DNA of 64,000 bases, from NCBI GenBank assembly GCA_027922465.2, contig BQMF02000414.1:62001-126000 (forward strand), written 5' to 3'. This DNA comes from Turritopsis dohrnii (Eukaryota > Cnidaria > Hydrozoa > Anthoathecata > Oceaniidae). The position numbers and the translations under genes were made by a program. The notes below the pieces were generated by a model. That model did not search any database. It saw nothing but the letters and a program-made list of their open reading frames with translations, and was not told the DNA's origin. Below are positions 45,961 through 58,634 of the stretch, in pieces; positions within the stretch are counted from its first letter, which is position 1; the number at the start of each line of letters is the position of its first letter.

Positions 45961-47388
45961 TTTCACCACATAAGGACTCTCAATATGCAAATAATATGTT
46001 ACACTGACCTCGTCCTATTCCTGATATATCCTACAACTTCCTACACATTCGCCTTAAAACTAATACTTTGTACTTCACCACTTTAACAGGGTAGTTGGCA
46101 GGTCTTAAACTTCCAGGGGAAAACTTCATAAAGGGCATTCATAATTTTTAAAAATTCATTCTGACAACTATGCTAACATCCACATGTATGAAAAATTGTA
46201 CTCTTCTCGAGACTCGACAAGTAACAAGTATAACACAGAAGTCAGTACAATTTTAATAAAAAGACTTACATGAAAACTGTTCTTACTGTGATATATCTTA
46301 GCGAAAGGTATGATCCAGCGAGGTTTTGATATGTACACATCAGTTTTTTGTAATGCTTTTATCACAATGCATAACATATACACACTAAATATGTATAAAA
46401 TGTTTTTCTCTTCCAAATGTTATTTGTATAAACTTTTCTTTCTGATCGCAATTACAACTTTTTCTTTTCTTTTTTTTGTGATAGCTACATAGATTATGAA
46501 TAGGAAAAGAAATTCCGAAAATTAAGTATTTGAGTTTGGTTTCATTATCGTTACCATATTTTTATTCTTAAATGTCTATTTCTTGATTTGCCGAATATTC
46601 ATTATATCACTTTAAAAAGAAAATTTGAAAGAAAAAATTTAAATAGGGCCCAGACTTTTTATAACAGTGATGGCGCAGATCATAAACGATCGACAAAACG
46701 ACAATTTATGTTCACTATGACCACGAAAAATATATTTCTTTCTTGCAGAAATATTTTCTTTTCATTTTCATTGCCTTTTTCATTTCAGGTGTCTGTGAAA
46801 GGCATCGATGGGAGAGCTGGGAACTAGTTTGACAAGTATCTGAAATATTTTTCTCAAACATGTTAAACCTAACATCATAGTATGAAATGGCGACATGCTT
46901 TCACTTTGAATCATTATTTTAACATGGCAAATGAAAATTCTTTGTTAGCTGTATTTTGCGAAAAAAAGCAAATCCTAAGATATGAAGGAATTTCTTGATT
47001 TGTCAAGAATCGGAAGAACCAAAGAACGTTGTCAATTAAGTTAATCTTATCCTCCAAAAATTTTAAACGACGAGATAGGAAAAGAGATCAGGAGTTCGTG
47101 GTTTACTAATTGGCCATCAGATGCTCGTTAGTTTCGAGATGTCACTTTTAATTAAGTTTTTGACAATCAAATTTCGTTAAATTGTTACTTGTCTCTCACA
47201 GTTGACGGAAAGAAAAAAATATATCTTTAAACCCTAACCCACGATGGTTCCAAAACAACTACGGAAATAACTATGCTCGAATAACAACTCGTCTTGATTT
47301 GTGCTATATTTACGTAAAACGAAAATGTTGCAGATATTAACAAACAATTTTATAATCCGGGCAAACACATCATGTCATAGCTACTTAA
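45961..47388. other. Unassigned AT-rich interval
   Basis: No supported gene or repeat termini. Confidence 0.4.
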
Positions 47389-47808
47389 AGGGCAGAAATT
47401 AAACTTTCGCGTTTCACAGATTTTGGAACAAATTTCGATGAAAAGACTTTCGCGAATTGAAGAAAAAGCTAATTTTCGCTTGAAAAAACTTTCGCGAATG
47501 AGCAAAAAAACGAATATTTTTCAATTTTCATAATTTTTCTTTCTTTGTTTAAAGTAAAAGTAAAATACTATAACTAGTTTTCTTCACCTTCCCACTCAGA
47601 ATCGGTTTCGTCATCGGTTTCTCCATCTTCACCAATGTAACGTTGAAGTTTGCTGAAATTTTCTTGGAACAAATTTCTTTTCGCATTTTTGAAATTATCT
47701 ATGATTTCGCGTGAAAAAACTTTTGCGTTTTGCTGTCTTGAATTTTCCAAAGGCATAAACTTTCTTAAAAAAGGGCCAAAAACGCCCAAAACGCGAAAGT
47801 TTCTAACC
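47389..47808. mobile_element. 420-bp TTAA-flanked MITE with TTTCGCG words
   Basis: Ends AGGGCAGAAATTAAACTTTC and AACGCGAAAGTTTCTAACC are inverted partners, both next to TTAA (47385-47388, 47809-47812). The interior repeats ACTTTCGCG/CGCGAAA. The empty site would read CTACTTAAAGTAG, itself palindromic. The short reading frame on its minus strand has no known domain. Confidence 0.8.
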
Positions 47809-47812
47809 TTAA

Positions 47813-49800
47813 AGTAGCTATGATCTCATTCGTCTAACAATGAAAACCTCGCCGCCGCCATCTGTCTAAACTGTGTAGTTACGTTATGATACATAATCAA
47901 GTTTAGTATAATTCAACAGAGACATTAAATGTGTTCAAAACAATGTCGCTAGTCAAAATAATAAATGTTGTTATATTAATATCTTGATATTACCGCATGC
48001 TTGTTGCCGCCTGTCGCAGTGATAGTGTCGCGTAATTGTAATGTATACTACGTCATAAAGCACTCAATAAAAACTGAATGGTCCCCAAAGCTATATGAAT
48101 ATGTGAATGGACATAGATTATAAAGAAAAACAGATGACAGGGTATGATGAATGGCAGGAGCAGTAACAAGTAACCTATTGTTATTTCAAAGCTTGAATCT
48201 TCATCGACATGACGTTTATACGTTAGATTAAAACAAAGTTCATGAAACAAATAAAGTTCTGGTTAGTAAATGTTGGATTTTTCAGTATTTCGCACCGATA
48301 TTGACACGTGACTGTAATTAACTATTGTTATACGATCATCACTTCGAGTTGAGAGAACTTAAAAAGGCTTTGTATTGTCAGCTGATAAAATATAAAAAAT
48401 TTGAAAAGAATCAGCTATAAGTACTTTAATGTCAACAAAAACTTCGATAACTGATTGGAAATAAATTCACTTACTTTTTCTACTTTGATGGCAAGAAAAA
48501 ATTAATTACCTTATTAGCTAATTTGTTGATCTGCACTACCGACAATTAAAATATGTTTTAATAATAACGTTATTTAACATAGTTTTGCATAACGTTTAAG
48601 AGACTGACAGGACAAACAACATCTAGTTTAAGTGTGAAAACTGCATATGTTTGACTCCATTAATATCAAGACAGAGGAAATAACTTGTAGGTTATCCACT
48701 ATTCATTTAACTGTTTTCATTTGGAAATTATGTTGTCTTGGTCTTTACAATGCGTTTTGCACGCATGTATATAAAAAAACCTAATAATGTGATGTCATTT
48801 AACAGATGCAACAGTAACTCATTCGCTCACTTTATCAACACTTCCATAAAATGAATCACATCAGCCTTCACGTTGTCCTGAAGTTGAGTAATGACATCGC
48901 TTGTGACATCACTTATAGAAAGTAACGATACCACAGGGAAAATTTTCTTTTTAAAGTTTTTAAGAGAAGAACTGATATGGGTGTCGATTGTTATAATGTA
49001 GGTTGTAGTTACTCAAGGACTTAGAATTTGGTTTGAACATAGGATTCTTGATTGTGTATACATATATTTAAAAATATTACAATTTAACGACAGCAACAAT
49101 AGGATTTAGATCACAAGTATATCTAAAACCCAAGGTTCTCATTATAGTTATCTCAAATCAATACACACTTCGGAATTTTAAACAGATATTCAGGAAAGGC
49201 CCATTACCTTCGCAAAATAGTTCGAAAGATAGGTAGATACTTCGTTTTAACCCAATTTCCGTTAAGTATTCATGCTCGGAAATTCCCTCTATAATGGCTA
49301 TAAAAATGCAAATGCAGTTAAGCCCTCTTGTTTACAGCCCCTCCTTAAATTACAATAATTCCTTTCCTAAAATGATTCTCCACGTGATGTGGAAATATCC
49401 TGAAAATAAAAATGTCGGTCAGTATGACAAAAGGTCTTACCTACTGGAATGTTCAAACCAAATCTTTTGTAACAAAATGCAAAAGAATGTATATAATACA
49501 TGTTGCTTTATTCTATCGGGTAGGATTCAAACATGAATCCAACCGAAATGATTGGTAAAAAATTACCATGAACAAATTTGCCACAAACGTCTCCAAGGAA
49601 GAATACAAACCGTAGAGGAATGAATAAAGGAATGAAAACAATCAAACTTCTAGCGTGAGAATTGTGTTCTTCTCCCGAATTCATTCTTATATGACGCATT
49701 TCAGCACAATTGTTCATACGAGCCTTGTTTTGATGATGAAAAGAACAGTAATCGAATGCAAAGATAAAGTCACGAGCTTCCAAGCCAGAAGCAAAACGCA
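47813..49800. other. Unassigned AT-rich interval
   Basis: No supported gene or paired termini. Confidence 0.4.
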
Positions 49801-49802
49801 TT

Positions 49803-50276
49803 TTCAACGATCCGTGACATTGTCAAGCTAAACACATTCAAAAGCGCATTGAAGAACTATTTCCTAGATTTCTACTATCAATCGTCGATTTGTTTTGCTT
49901 TTCTTCGATGTTAGCTATTCGAATTATTTTTCTACTTACACTTACGCATAATATACAACATACGCATTTCAAGACGAAGAACCATTTGTATATATGGAAA
50001 TGCTTGAAATAAATTGGTAATTATTGTTCTTATTATAGTACTTCAAGTAATTACAAACATAGTTCTGCATGAACATCTTAGCTCAAACGTGACGTATGAA
50101 TTCCAGGTATAAGCATTGTTTGTTGTTTATCACGATAATTAAAGCAAGGCCATGGCTGTAATGATGTAATTTATGGATAGGAGTATTTTCCTTCAATTTG
50201 AGGAATGTTGCATCATGCATGCCCTAAAAACGTGATGAAGAACCTTTGTAAGATATGGATATGCCCTGAAATAAAA
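49803..50276 (+). pseudogene. LINE 3' end remnant with duplicated tail
   Basis: Plus-strand sequence at about 49810-49885 reads TIRDIVKLNTFKSALKNYFL then DFYYQS, the usual last residues of a CR1/Jockey reverse transcriptase. It is followed by a 3' untranslated stretch with GAACCATTTGTATATATGG and GAAATAAA near 49977-50010. A related tail recurs at about 50236-50270. Confidence 0.5.
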
Positions 50277-50289
50277 GCATTATCATCAT

Positions 50290-51965
50290 ATCAAAAACGT
50301 TTAAGAATGTATGAATAACAAAAGACTTCATAAAATAACCAAGCGCGGTGTCAGCAGAAACCACAAAAAAGAGATCAGATTATACTTCGTTCACCATAAC
50401 AATTAAAAGTAATTAACGGAGTAGCGATATCAGGAAAGCAAAAATTAAACAGGAAGTAACATAACAAAGACGTGGTACAGGAGTAATTTGTACAAAGTCA
50501 AAGTCAAAGTATCATGAAGAAAAACTGTTTCAAAAAAGACTGTCGGCAGACAAATATTTGCATCAAGTGTTGGTTGCAATTTAGTATGTCGGCCAACAGA
50601 CTGTTTAAAATTTCTTGTGCAGCTATAACACCACCGAGACTATAGTGTTGACTATGTTTAAAGGTTCATCATTAGTTATCAACATTTTTCAATTATTTTT
50701 GGGTTACTGACACAATTCTCAGTCTGGAAACACAAACACAACCCTAATATACAATACATAACAAATATTATGTATTAAAATACTTCATTTCATTATACAT
50801 TACAATTAATAAATAATATCAAGCTAACAGGAACTAATAATCCAGAAAGACTTACAGTTCACACATTCCAACGTGTTGCATATAAGTTTCTCCACACTAT
50901 TTGTAACATCGACAGTATAATTTTCAATAAAACTAGAAAAAAATTCAACTTACATCCAGAACAGGTAAAAGCTTCCAAAATTGGTGCTTCTCCCAAAAAT
51001 TATTATGTTTCCCAGCCAGCATTTTACAGCATAAAGTTTTAAGTAGCTAGATGCAATTAATTTCCCTTATCTACAACCAAAAGCATGAATATTGAATCCT
51101 TTTGTTTTTCTGTAGCACGTGTGTTGATACCTATCTCATGTTAATTTCCCTCTGACTTACGATAATATATGCAAATTTCATTCGTGATATGTCTATTTTT
51201 TGTTTTAATCAATGTAAAGGTGATGCACAGAGTTATTACTAAAGTCATTTTTATGAAAGAAAATCAAGTTATTTAAATGTAAATTCATAGAGTGTGGACA
51301 ATACCACAATATCTTGAAACTGAAATGATACTAATTTTAAGACCTTCGATATAACAATTGATTCTTTTCCACAGGACTTCCCCTTAATAGTTGAATGGAT
51401 TAGCGAATGGAAAGCTGTGATTTATAATTAACCATTGCGACAAAGGGTTTTAATTCCTTCCCCATTAATCGCTTATTCAAAAAGCAACATCAAAACGGTA
51501 ACAGAGTAAGCAAAGACTCTATTGTCCATTTTTCAATAATACTTGATTTATCTGTTGTTTATATGAAATGGCATATTTACAGTTCATACGAAAGTATAAA
51601 GATAATTTAGTCAATCAAAAAATATAGATTAAACGCAGTATTGTTAAGGAATATGTAAAAATGATTGTATAGCCTGTGTACAAAGGATTTCTTTCGCCTC
51701 CCTGTTGTTAAAATCACGATTTGAAGCTTATTTTCTACCCGGGAAGTAGGAAAACGTCATTTGAAAGAATAACAATTGTTGGATTACTGTTGTAAGAATT
51801 GAAGAGACAGATTTATATAAGTATACGTGGGAAAATGTCCATTACACGTATTTCAGTAAAGATCAGTAAAATTTAACCTAACTGTATTTCTCTTCGACCT
51901 ATTTTCAGCCTTGCTAAAGAATAGCATTGGACTTTTGGGTATAGACATATATCAGTTAGTCTGCA
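50290..51965. other. Unassigned AT-rich interval
   Basis: No supported gene or paired termini. Confidence 0.4.
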
Positions 51966-52066
51966 AGAGAGCCATTTCCCGAGTTTCAGTTTAAACATCA
52001 AAAATCTCTTTTTTGTGACATTTATCGAGATAATGACGTTTTTAAACTGGACTCGGGAAATGTCTA
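51966..52066. mobile_element. Short MITE, family F copy 2
   Basis: The arms CATTTCCCGAGTTTCAGTTT and the inverse TTTAAACTGGACTCGGGAAA with TGTCTA at the right edge match the wording of the 39497-39727 MITE. The left terminal bases are mutated, so the left border is approximate. Confidence 0.6.
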
Positions 52067-52807
52067 TTTACAACAAGAAATTAATATAGGTTTGCATGAA
52101 ATTTTAGACCTGAATGATTTGAGTACTTTTTGGCCCAATGTAAGGTCTGCGTTCTAAGATTGTTCCCATGTAAAGCTTGGATTTTCATCGTTAAAGTTTC
52201 ATAATTTGGGGTAGCCAACATTTAGGTCATTACATCGAAAATATTCGTCAAACACAACAAAGTTTGTAACTACGACTTATATATTAGTCAAATATACATT
52301 AATGGTTAATGAGACTTAAAATATGCGACTTATAACAAACGAATGTTGATCACATCTTAAATAAGATTTTTGTTTGTAGATACGTTACAAAACAACAAGA
52401 TTAGACGTGCATTGCAAGAGTGCGGTACATTTTGCCACAACGTCTTCAATTAGTGGCTAATTGACGATAATTCTTCTTGTTGATTTGTATAATCAGTTCA
52501 AAGATCTTTTAAAATGAACCCGTTCACATTAGGAAGCATTATGGCATGACAGCAAGAAATCAAACTTTAAACCCAAGCATTTCAAGAGTACTCGTTAATC
52601 AGAGATGGAGCCAAACATATTTGAAAAGTCTAGAACACGATATCTGAAGCCCCGAGGATATATGGCAAAAATAACTATTTTATCTCATTAAAATTGATTT
52701 AGCAAACGAACTGCCGTATAACGTAGTTGCCAATAAGGGAGAGGTTTTCTAGATGCAATAATTTTTCATGCAATAGGCCTTTTAGTGACAGATTTGATTA
52801 ATAGATC
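52067..52807. other. Unassigned AT-rich interval
   Basis: No supported gene or repeat. Confidence 0.4.
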
Positions 52808-52809
52808 TA

Positions 52810-53225
52810 CAGTTGTCCCCCGCTAACTCGACCTCTCGCTATCTCGACACCCGTCTAACTCCATTCAGATTCGAATTGACCACGTGGTATGTTATATTTT
52901 TCAACTTCACGCATGCGCCGTTTACGCAATTTCATCCCGGCAAAGGGGGCCAGCCCGGTTGAAAGCCATCACATGAGAAAGCCCGCTTTACTGAGATCTC
53001 GGTTAAATAAAGAAAGATCCAGGCAAAGCGGGCTGGATCGTTTCTCATATGATCACAAACACAAATTCATGACACTTTCTTAATAGTAGCAAGATCTCGG
53101 AAAACCGAGCCAGCCCGCCTAACCGGGCTAGCCCCCTTTCATGTGATCACCCTCTAACTCGAAACCCGCCTATCTCGACATAAATATTTCGGTCCCTTGA
53201 CAAAAAACTCGACATTTTCAAAATT
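52810..53225. mobile_element. Pogo/Tigger-like MITE fragment, interrupted
   Basis: Starts CAGTTGTCCCCCGCTAACTC after TA and repeats CTATCTCGACA/CTAACTCGA words up to about 53212. It is split by a block at 52862-53152; the flanks of that block share TCTAACTC (52854-52861, 53153-53160). No right terminal repeat was found, so the outer element is probably truncated. Confidence 0.6.
52862..53152. mobile_element. GC-richer MITE with CCGGGCTAGCC-type words, family G
   Basis: The block carries inverted words GCCAGCCCGGTTGAA and AACCGGGCTAGCCCC, ATGAGAAAGCCCGC and GCGGGCTGGATC, and ends CATGTGATCACC. It is flanked by an 8-bp direct TCTAACTC. Related composition appears at about 55890-56110 and 56605-56815. 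Confidence 0.55.
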
Positions 53226-53799
53226 TTAATTGTTGTTATTTCCTTAATTATCGTTCTGAGTTCATGTTCTGACACTATCAATCAAAATCCTATGAATTTA
53301 GGAGATGGGTGGAATGCAGGTGGAATGTACACTTTACTTTGTTGGCAAAGCAGGATATTTAAATATTCTTAGAAAACAGTATCATGCAGTCAATGAACTT
53401 TAATTTTCGGAAACTTGTTATATGATAAAAATATATTTCAAATTAGTAAATATACTAGCATGTTGCTTTCGGTTGGTTATTAACAGGCTATGGAATAAAA
53501 CTATGCATCTACGCTAGTTGTCTTACTAAACAATAACTGAATAGTTTCATTCGTCCAAAACATAAAAATTGTCACGGCTTTCGCCGCCATCATTTATTAC
53601 ATACGTGCACTCTTCCCATGCTGAAAGTCCTTGCATAGATTAAAAAAGTTTTTATAAGAAACATAAACTTGTTCCACTGGATCTAAACACTAATCCAAAT
53701 AAAAACTAAATATATATCATGTAGTGAGACTCATCTAAAAGTCTTACTGAACGCTGCAAATTAGCTACATAAACAGGAAAAAAAAACTATGCATCCAAC

Positions 53800-55465
53800 T
53801 ATGGTTGCTCATTTGTAGCAAAATTCAACATACGCATTTGCATTCACATTCAAGAAATTTTTGTTCACATTCAAAAAAATTATATGCACATTCAAGAAAC
53901 TGTTATTTACGTTCAAGGAATTTTTTATTCATGTTCAAGAAACTTTACATTCTTAAGTAAATTTTCTTTCACATTCAAACAAAAGATCCGTTAACACTTA
54001 TAAAGTTTTTATATACTTGATGCATTCATATTTAACAGCGTTTTTTTTTATGCAAGACAAAATTATATTCAAGGATATTCCGTAACCTAAATCTGGTCGG
54101 TAAAATTAGCAGAAAAACTGAGATAACCACATGGCGTATGAAAATGGCAGGAATAACATGTGGAAAATGTTGAACAAGATGAAAGAACAGTGACTGAGAA
54201 GATAGTGTGAGGGAAATAATGAAAGAGTTTTAAATTTTCTGGATGAGTTGTATACGATCATCATTTTGTTTATTATATACCTGAGAAGGGTAGAGTGTGG
54301 TGTGCTGGAAGGCACAGAGGGAGAGAAGACTTTAATCCCCCCTCTCTCAGCAGAAGAAAGCAGAAAGTATTTCTCTCTTATCATTTATAATATATTTATC
54401 AAATTTTTCGTAAGCAATTTTCAGTCAAATTCATATTTCTAGTCAGTTTCTAGTCATTTTGCTTGTCATTAGTCTTTTGTCATTAGCCTTTTTCTTTTCT
54501 ATATTTAATTCTTAGTTTGAACAATTATCAGTTATCAATACCATATCAGTGTCAATTCGTTACAAACACCCTAGCGAGTCCTGCTACAATGGTATCACGG
54601 TGGACAACATATCGTAGAATACGAGAAAGAAACTTATTTCGCTTCACGAATTTTAGTTACAGATTTTCAATAGTGCTCAAAAATACAAGAATCAAAATCA
54701 GTCTCAATTTTTCTGGACATTTTGTTGGGTATTTTTAGAAACGAGGGATTCTAAGTTTTACAGAATTTTGTCATTACTAATAAAAGAAAAGAAAAAAGTT
54801 TACCAACTGTAGTTTTCGATTGGCTAGTCCCCAAACCCACCTCTCCCACAGGGTCGGATTTGATCTTATTTTTCTGCATCAAAGTTTGAACTTATCTTAT
54901 CTGCACGGTATAAATCTCCTATGATGGCATTTCTTTTATACCTTTTTGGAACCTGGGATGTCCAGTGAATCGGATGATCTTATTTTATTGCATGCCCTTT
55001 TACACTGGAGCAGGGATATGTTAAAGCGTAGCTACGCTTTGACATATCCCTGACTGGAGCAACTGTTGTCAATAAAATGAATATAACCTTATGCTGTTGA
55101 CGTACCTTTTCTGGGATTTTGACCCTTATTTCGTTTTGCTTTTACTGAACCCCATCTCAAAATCTGATATTTTTCAAAAATCTGTTTTTCGCCTGTTCAT
55201 GTATCGCTAATCAGTTTCCATTAGTGACCGATAATTTACTGACCAGATCTGAGTTACCGAAATTCCTTGAATAGTAATTTTACACCTTGCATGTAAATTT
55301 TTTTCTTGAATATGAATAAAAATTTTCTTGAACATGAATAAAAGTTTTTTTGAATGTGAATATAATTTTGTTGAATATGAATATAATTTTGTTGAATGTA
55401 AACAAAAATTTCTTGAATGTGAATGTAAATATCTATCTTGAATTTTGCTACAAATGAGCAACCAT
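53800..55465. mobile_element. 1.67-kb foldback-like element with minisatellite arms
   Basis: The long inverted arms (about 53800-54110 and 55165-55465) begin ATGGTTGCTCATTTGTAGCA and end with the complement. They are flanked by the 8-bp direct repeat ATCCAACT (53792-53799, 55466-55473). Each arm is filled with a tandem array of a roughly 22-bp CACATTCAAGAAATTTTTGT unit (about 53840-53985, inverted at 55300-55440), then GGTAACxTxxATCTGGTCxGTAA near the inner edge. This is the build of Foldback elements. The 1-kb centre has no recognisable protein. Confidence 0.83.
55011..55052. mobile_element. 42-bp palindromic mini-insertion
   Basis: CAGGGATATGTTAAAGCGTA and its inverse form a palindrome with one mismatch, flanked by the 7-bp direct repeat ACTGGAG (55004-55010, 55053-55059). 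The CAGGG...CCCTG ends are hAT-like. It lies in the centre of the foldback-like element. Confidence 0.7.
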
Positions 55466-55879
55466 ATCCAACTTCACAAGAAAAATACACAGGGGTGTAT
55501 TCCTTATTACCAGTTGAAATAGATGAAAATATGGAGTCAAAATTAAACCAGTAATCCTTTAACACGGGGATTGCATGTTAGCTTTCACTTTGTCACTTTT
55601 TCGTCGAAGAATCGAAAAAGAATCGAAGAACCGGGATGAAAAAAATCTGCAAACGATAGCAAGACCACCTATATTAGGCTATGGATTTATAGGCTCTGAT
55701 CCACACGTTCTTTCTTTAACTTGATTATTACTGAACAAGAAATAAAAAATTAAAAATTATAGACGACGACGACAAAACCCTATTTCAATAGTCAGCTGAC
55801 TAGAAAGAAGTAAAACTTTAACACGAGTGAAGTCAAAAAAAAGACTGAAATAATAGCGATTGGGCGCAAGTCGGATTTT

Positions 55880-56120
55880 ACTGGTTCTTAGGGGGTGTTT
55901 ATATGAGAAAAATCAGCACGGTTTCAGCCCCCTTAACTGAGCGTCTCGGTTTACTGAGATTTCGGCTGACTCGTGACTTTCACTTAGAAATAAATCAGAA
56001 AAAAATCATCACAGCCAAGATCTCGGTTTGCCGGTTTGAGATTTTCCATGTAAACACATTTTTTGTTTTTTGCCCGGCAAAACGGGCTGAATTTTACATG
56101 CGCATATTACACTTTTTGGT
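55880..56120. repeat. Probable MITE, family G copy
   Basis: GC-richer block with AGATCTCGG/CTCGGTTTACTGAGAT and GCCCGGCAAAACGGGCTGA words, similar to 52862-53152, and with GTTTATATGAGAA and CATGTAAACACA near its edges. Exact ends were not determined. Confidence 0.4.
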
Positions 56121-56604
56121 TTTCTAAATTTTCAAAATGACGGGTAGAAGAAAGGGAAACAAAGTTCAATGACAATAACATAAAATATGTTTCTATGTCC
56201 ACCATTTCAAAAGGGACGCAATTGATAAATAGCCTTTTGTTAGTCAGGTTATCATGATATGTTGAAGAAAGTGTTAATTACCCTTCATAATTTTTACATT
56301 TGTCAGCGATGAAATAACTATCCACAATGCAAAGAACTAGTCCATGCCGTAAAAGGAGTTATGTATACCATAAAATGATTTTAAAGACTTACCTTCCATG
56401 ATCCACGCATCATAAAGACTGAACTAGTAAATCTATTTTTTATTTCATGTTGTTGCAATGAATTGATTTGAAGGCGGTATCATACGATCTGATAGTGAAA
56501 ATAAGAAAACAATAAGCTTATAATACACATCCGGCTTCATTTTGTGATATTTGAAGCAAAATTAGGGAAATTCATCTATACGAAAGTTCACTTGAAAAGT
56601 AAGG

Positions 56605-56830
56605 GGCTGATTACATGATCCCGCTTAGCCTGGATGAAATTTCATCCCGCCTTGCCGAGATGAATTTCAACTCGGTGTTACATGCAAAATTTTCATCCCG
56701 TTTAGGCGGGACGGGACAAAACTAACCCTTTGTGTTTTGAATTTTTGACAAACTACGCATGCTCAAACCTCAAACTTGTCCCGGTTGACCGGGGGATTGT
56801 ATATAACAAGTCCATTTGGAGAGCATAAAA
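56605..56830. repeat. Probable MITE, family G copy
   Basis: Starts near GGGGCTGATTACATGATCCC and contains repeated TTTCATCCCG and GTCCCGGTTGACCGGG words, ending near ATTGTATATAAC. The ends are loosely inverted (TTACATGATCCC versus its complement). Exact borders are not certain. Confidence 0.45.
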
Positions 56831-57020
56831 TGTTGATGATTTTAAAGAATGGTGATACAGTGTTATACGGTGATATATGAGTAATTCAGACTTGTGAAAA
56901 TCTTTAACCCAGTGAGTCTTTATATTTACGTTTCAACCTTACGACCTCATGTTTCACCTTCATAAAAAATATGTTTAATTTCGATTGAGGTAATGAAAGA
57001 TGCAAATGGAATTTATGTTA

Positions 57021-57773
57021 AGGGCTCAGCGTACCTTTTACTCACATATGCATTGCATAACCTTTTCCGTTATTTCTTTTTACCATTACATTTTAAGTAA
57101 AAATATTTCGTGAATTCGTGTAGAGCAATAAATTTTCTTTCCAACAGTGTATAAAATGATACATAAATAATAAGGAAGAATTGTAAAAACCATCAAAAAT
57201 GCGGACTTTTGCTTGCTTCATTGAGCTCCAACTCCCGAAGAAAAAGGATTTTTGAATGTTTCTTTGGTTCTGCCGATTTCTCGCAATTAGTGGAATCAAA
57301 GAGTGCCCACGAATCTCAATTAATAGTTTTGTTCCATACTTCTGCCCTATTGGATAGTTGAACACAATCACGGGTTTTGAGCCAATCAGGAATTTTTTCT
57401 CAAATCGCGGGCACACTTTTCGTTAACAGGCTTTCATCTACTGCTGTGCAAAGTTTTAAAGGAAATGAGCCATTTGCTGGGATGATGGAGCTCAAAGGAG
57501 GTAGAACACTAATAATTTTTCATCACATACACGACAATATGACAACTTTTAATAGATTTGCAAATTGAGCGGTTAATTTAATTAAACGTTTCTTGAGTAT
57601 ATGACAAATTGTATTAAAGGTTGTCGTAACTAAGAAATGTTGAATGACAAAAAATGTCCATAACCTTCTCAAAAAGCAATATTTCCCCTATAAATTTAAA
57701 TATAGTGTAATAATAACCTTGTCAAAAATGATAATAATAATAAACTTCACTTTTGAAACATGTGCTGAGCCCT
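57021..57773. mobile_element. 753-bp PIF/Harbinger-like non-autonomous element
   Basis: Ends AGGGCTCAGC and GCTGAGCCCT are inverted and flanked by TTA on both sides (57018-57020, 57774-57776), a 3-bp duplication typical of PIF/Harbinger. Internal frames show no transposase or SANT/Myb motif. Confidence 0.6.
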
Positions 57774-57776
57774 TTA

Positions 57777-58634
57777 TGCTCCTATAAAAAAATACACAAA
57801 CAGCAAATGGTGTCATTATGGGAGGAGACTAAAAAACCGAGCAGAACTTTAATCAGTAAAAAAAAGTAAAGACGTCAATTTTAGTGGAACAGATATACCC
57901 ACATCTGATAACCATTGTGAGATAAAGAGAACAATGCTGATAAAATTGCACCAATATGACAACAAGAACAAGAGAAAATAGAATTTCTGCACCACTGTGA
58001 AGTTAGCGTAAAGATGTTTGTTCTCCAATAGTTCCGTAAACCTTTCCCAGTGAATGCTTATTTCTCATATTTCTGCTCGTTTCTACGTATTCCATTATTT
58101 CACTAATGTGTGGTTAACAAGTCGCTTCATTGGTGGAGGTAAAGTCCATTCGTAAACGTTGTACACTCCTGTAGAATTATGCGATTTTAAACTTTTCTTT
58201 GAAAATTTAAAAAAGTGGGGAAGAAAAATGAAGATGAAAACAAGAGGCCAAGAGGCCTGAAGGTCAGCGCTTTGGCCAAAGTTGAAAAATGGAAAAACCA
58301 CGTTTTTGTTCCAGGAAGGTCAAAATAGGAATTCATGAGCGATAACTGTAATAATGAAGTAATAGTAGGAATAAGACATTCAATGATAAAACCAAACAAG
58401 TCTGGTCTCAAAATTGTGTCCAAATTGTGCAACAAAACTTAATTCAATAAAATGTTTATCCAGAAATTAAAGATACAAACACTTATCAATTGATTTTCAT
58501 CTATGCTATCTAAGGACATTACAAATGAAACAAATACGATTGTCTCTGAAGTGAATTGAATAAAATCGGATGGCGAATAAATGCAGGATTGCATTAAAAT
58601 CAAAAGAAGTTACCAATTCCTTAAAAAAGCTTAA
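57777..58634. other. Unassigned AT-rich interval
   Basis: No supported gene or repeat. Confidence 0.4.

Noticed and set aside
47574..47789. Acidic 71-codon minus-strand frame (DETDSEWEGEEN)
   Set aside because: It lies wholly inside a TTAA MITE and its composition follows from the repeat words.
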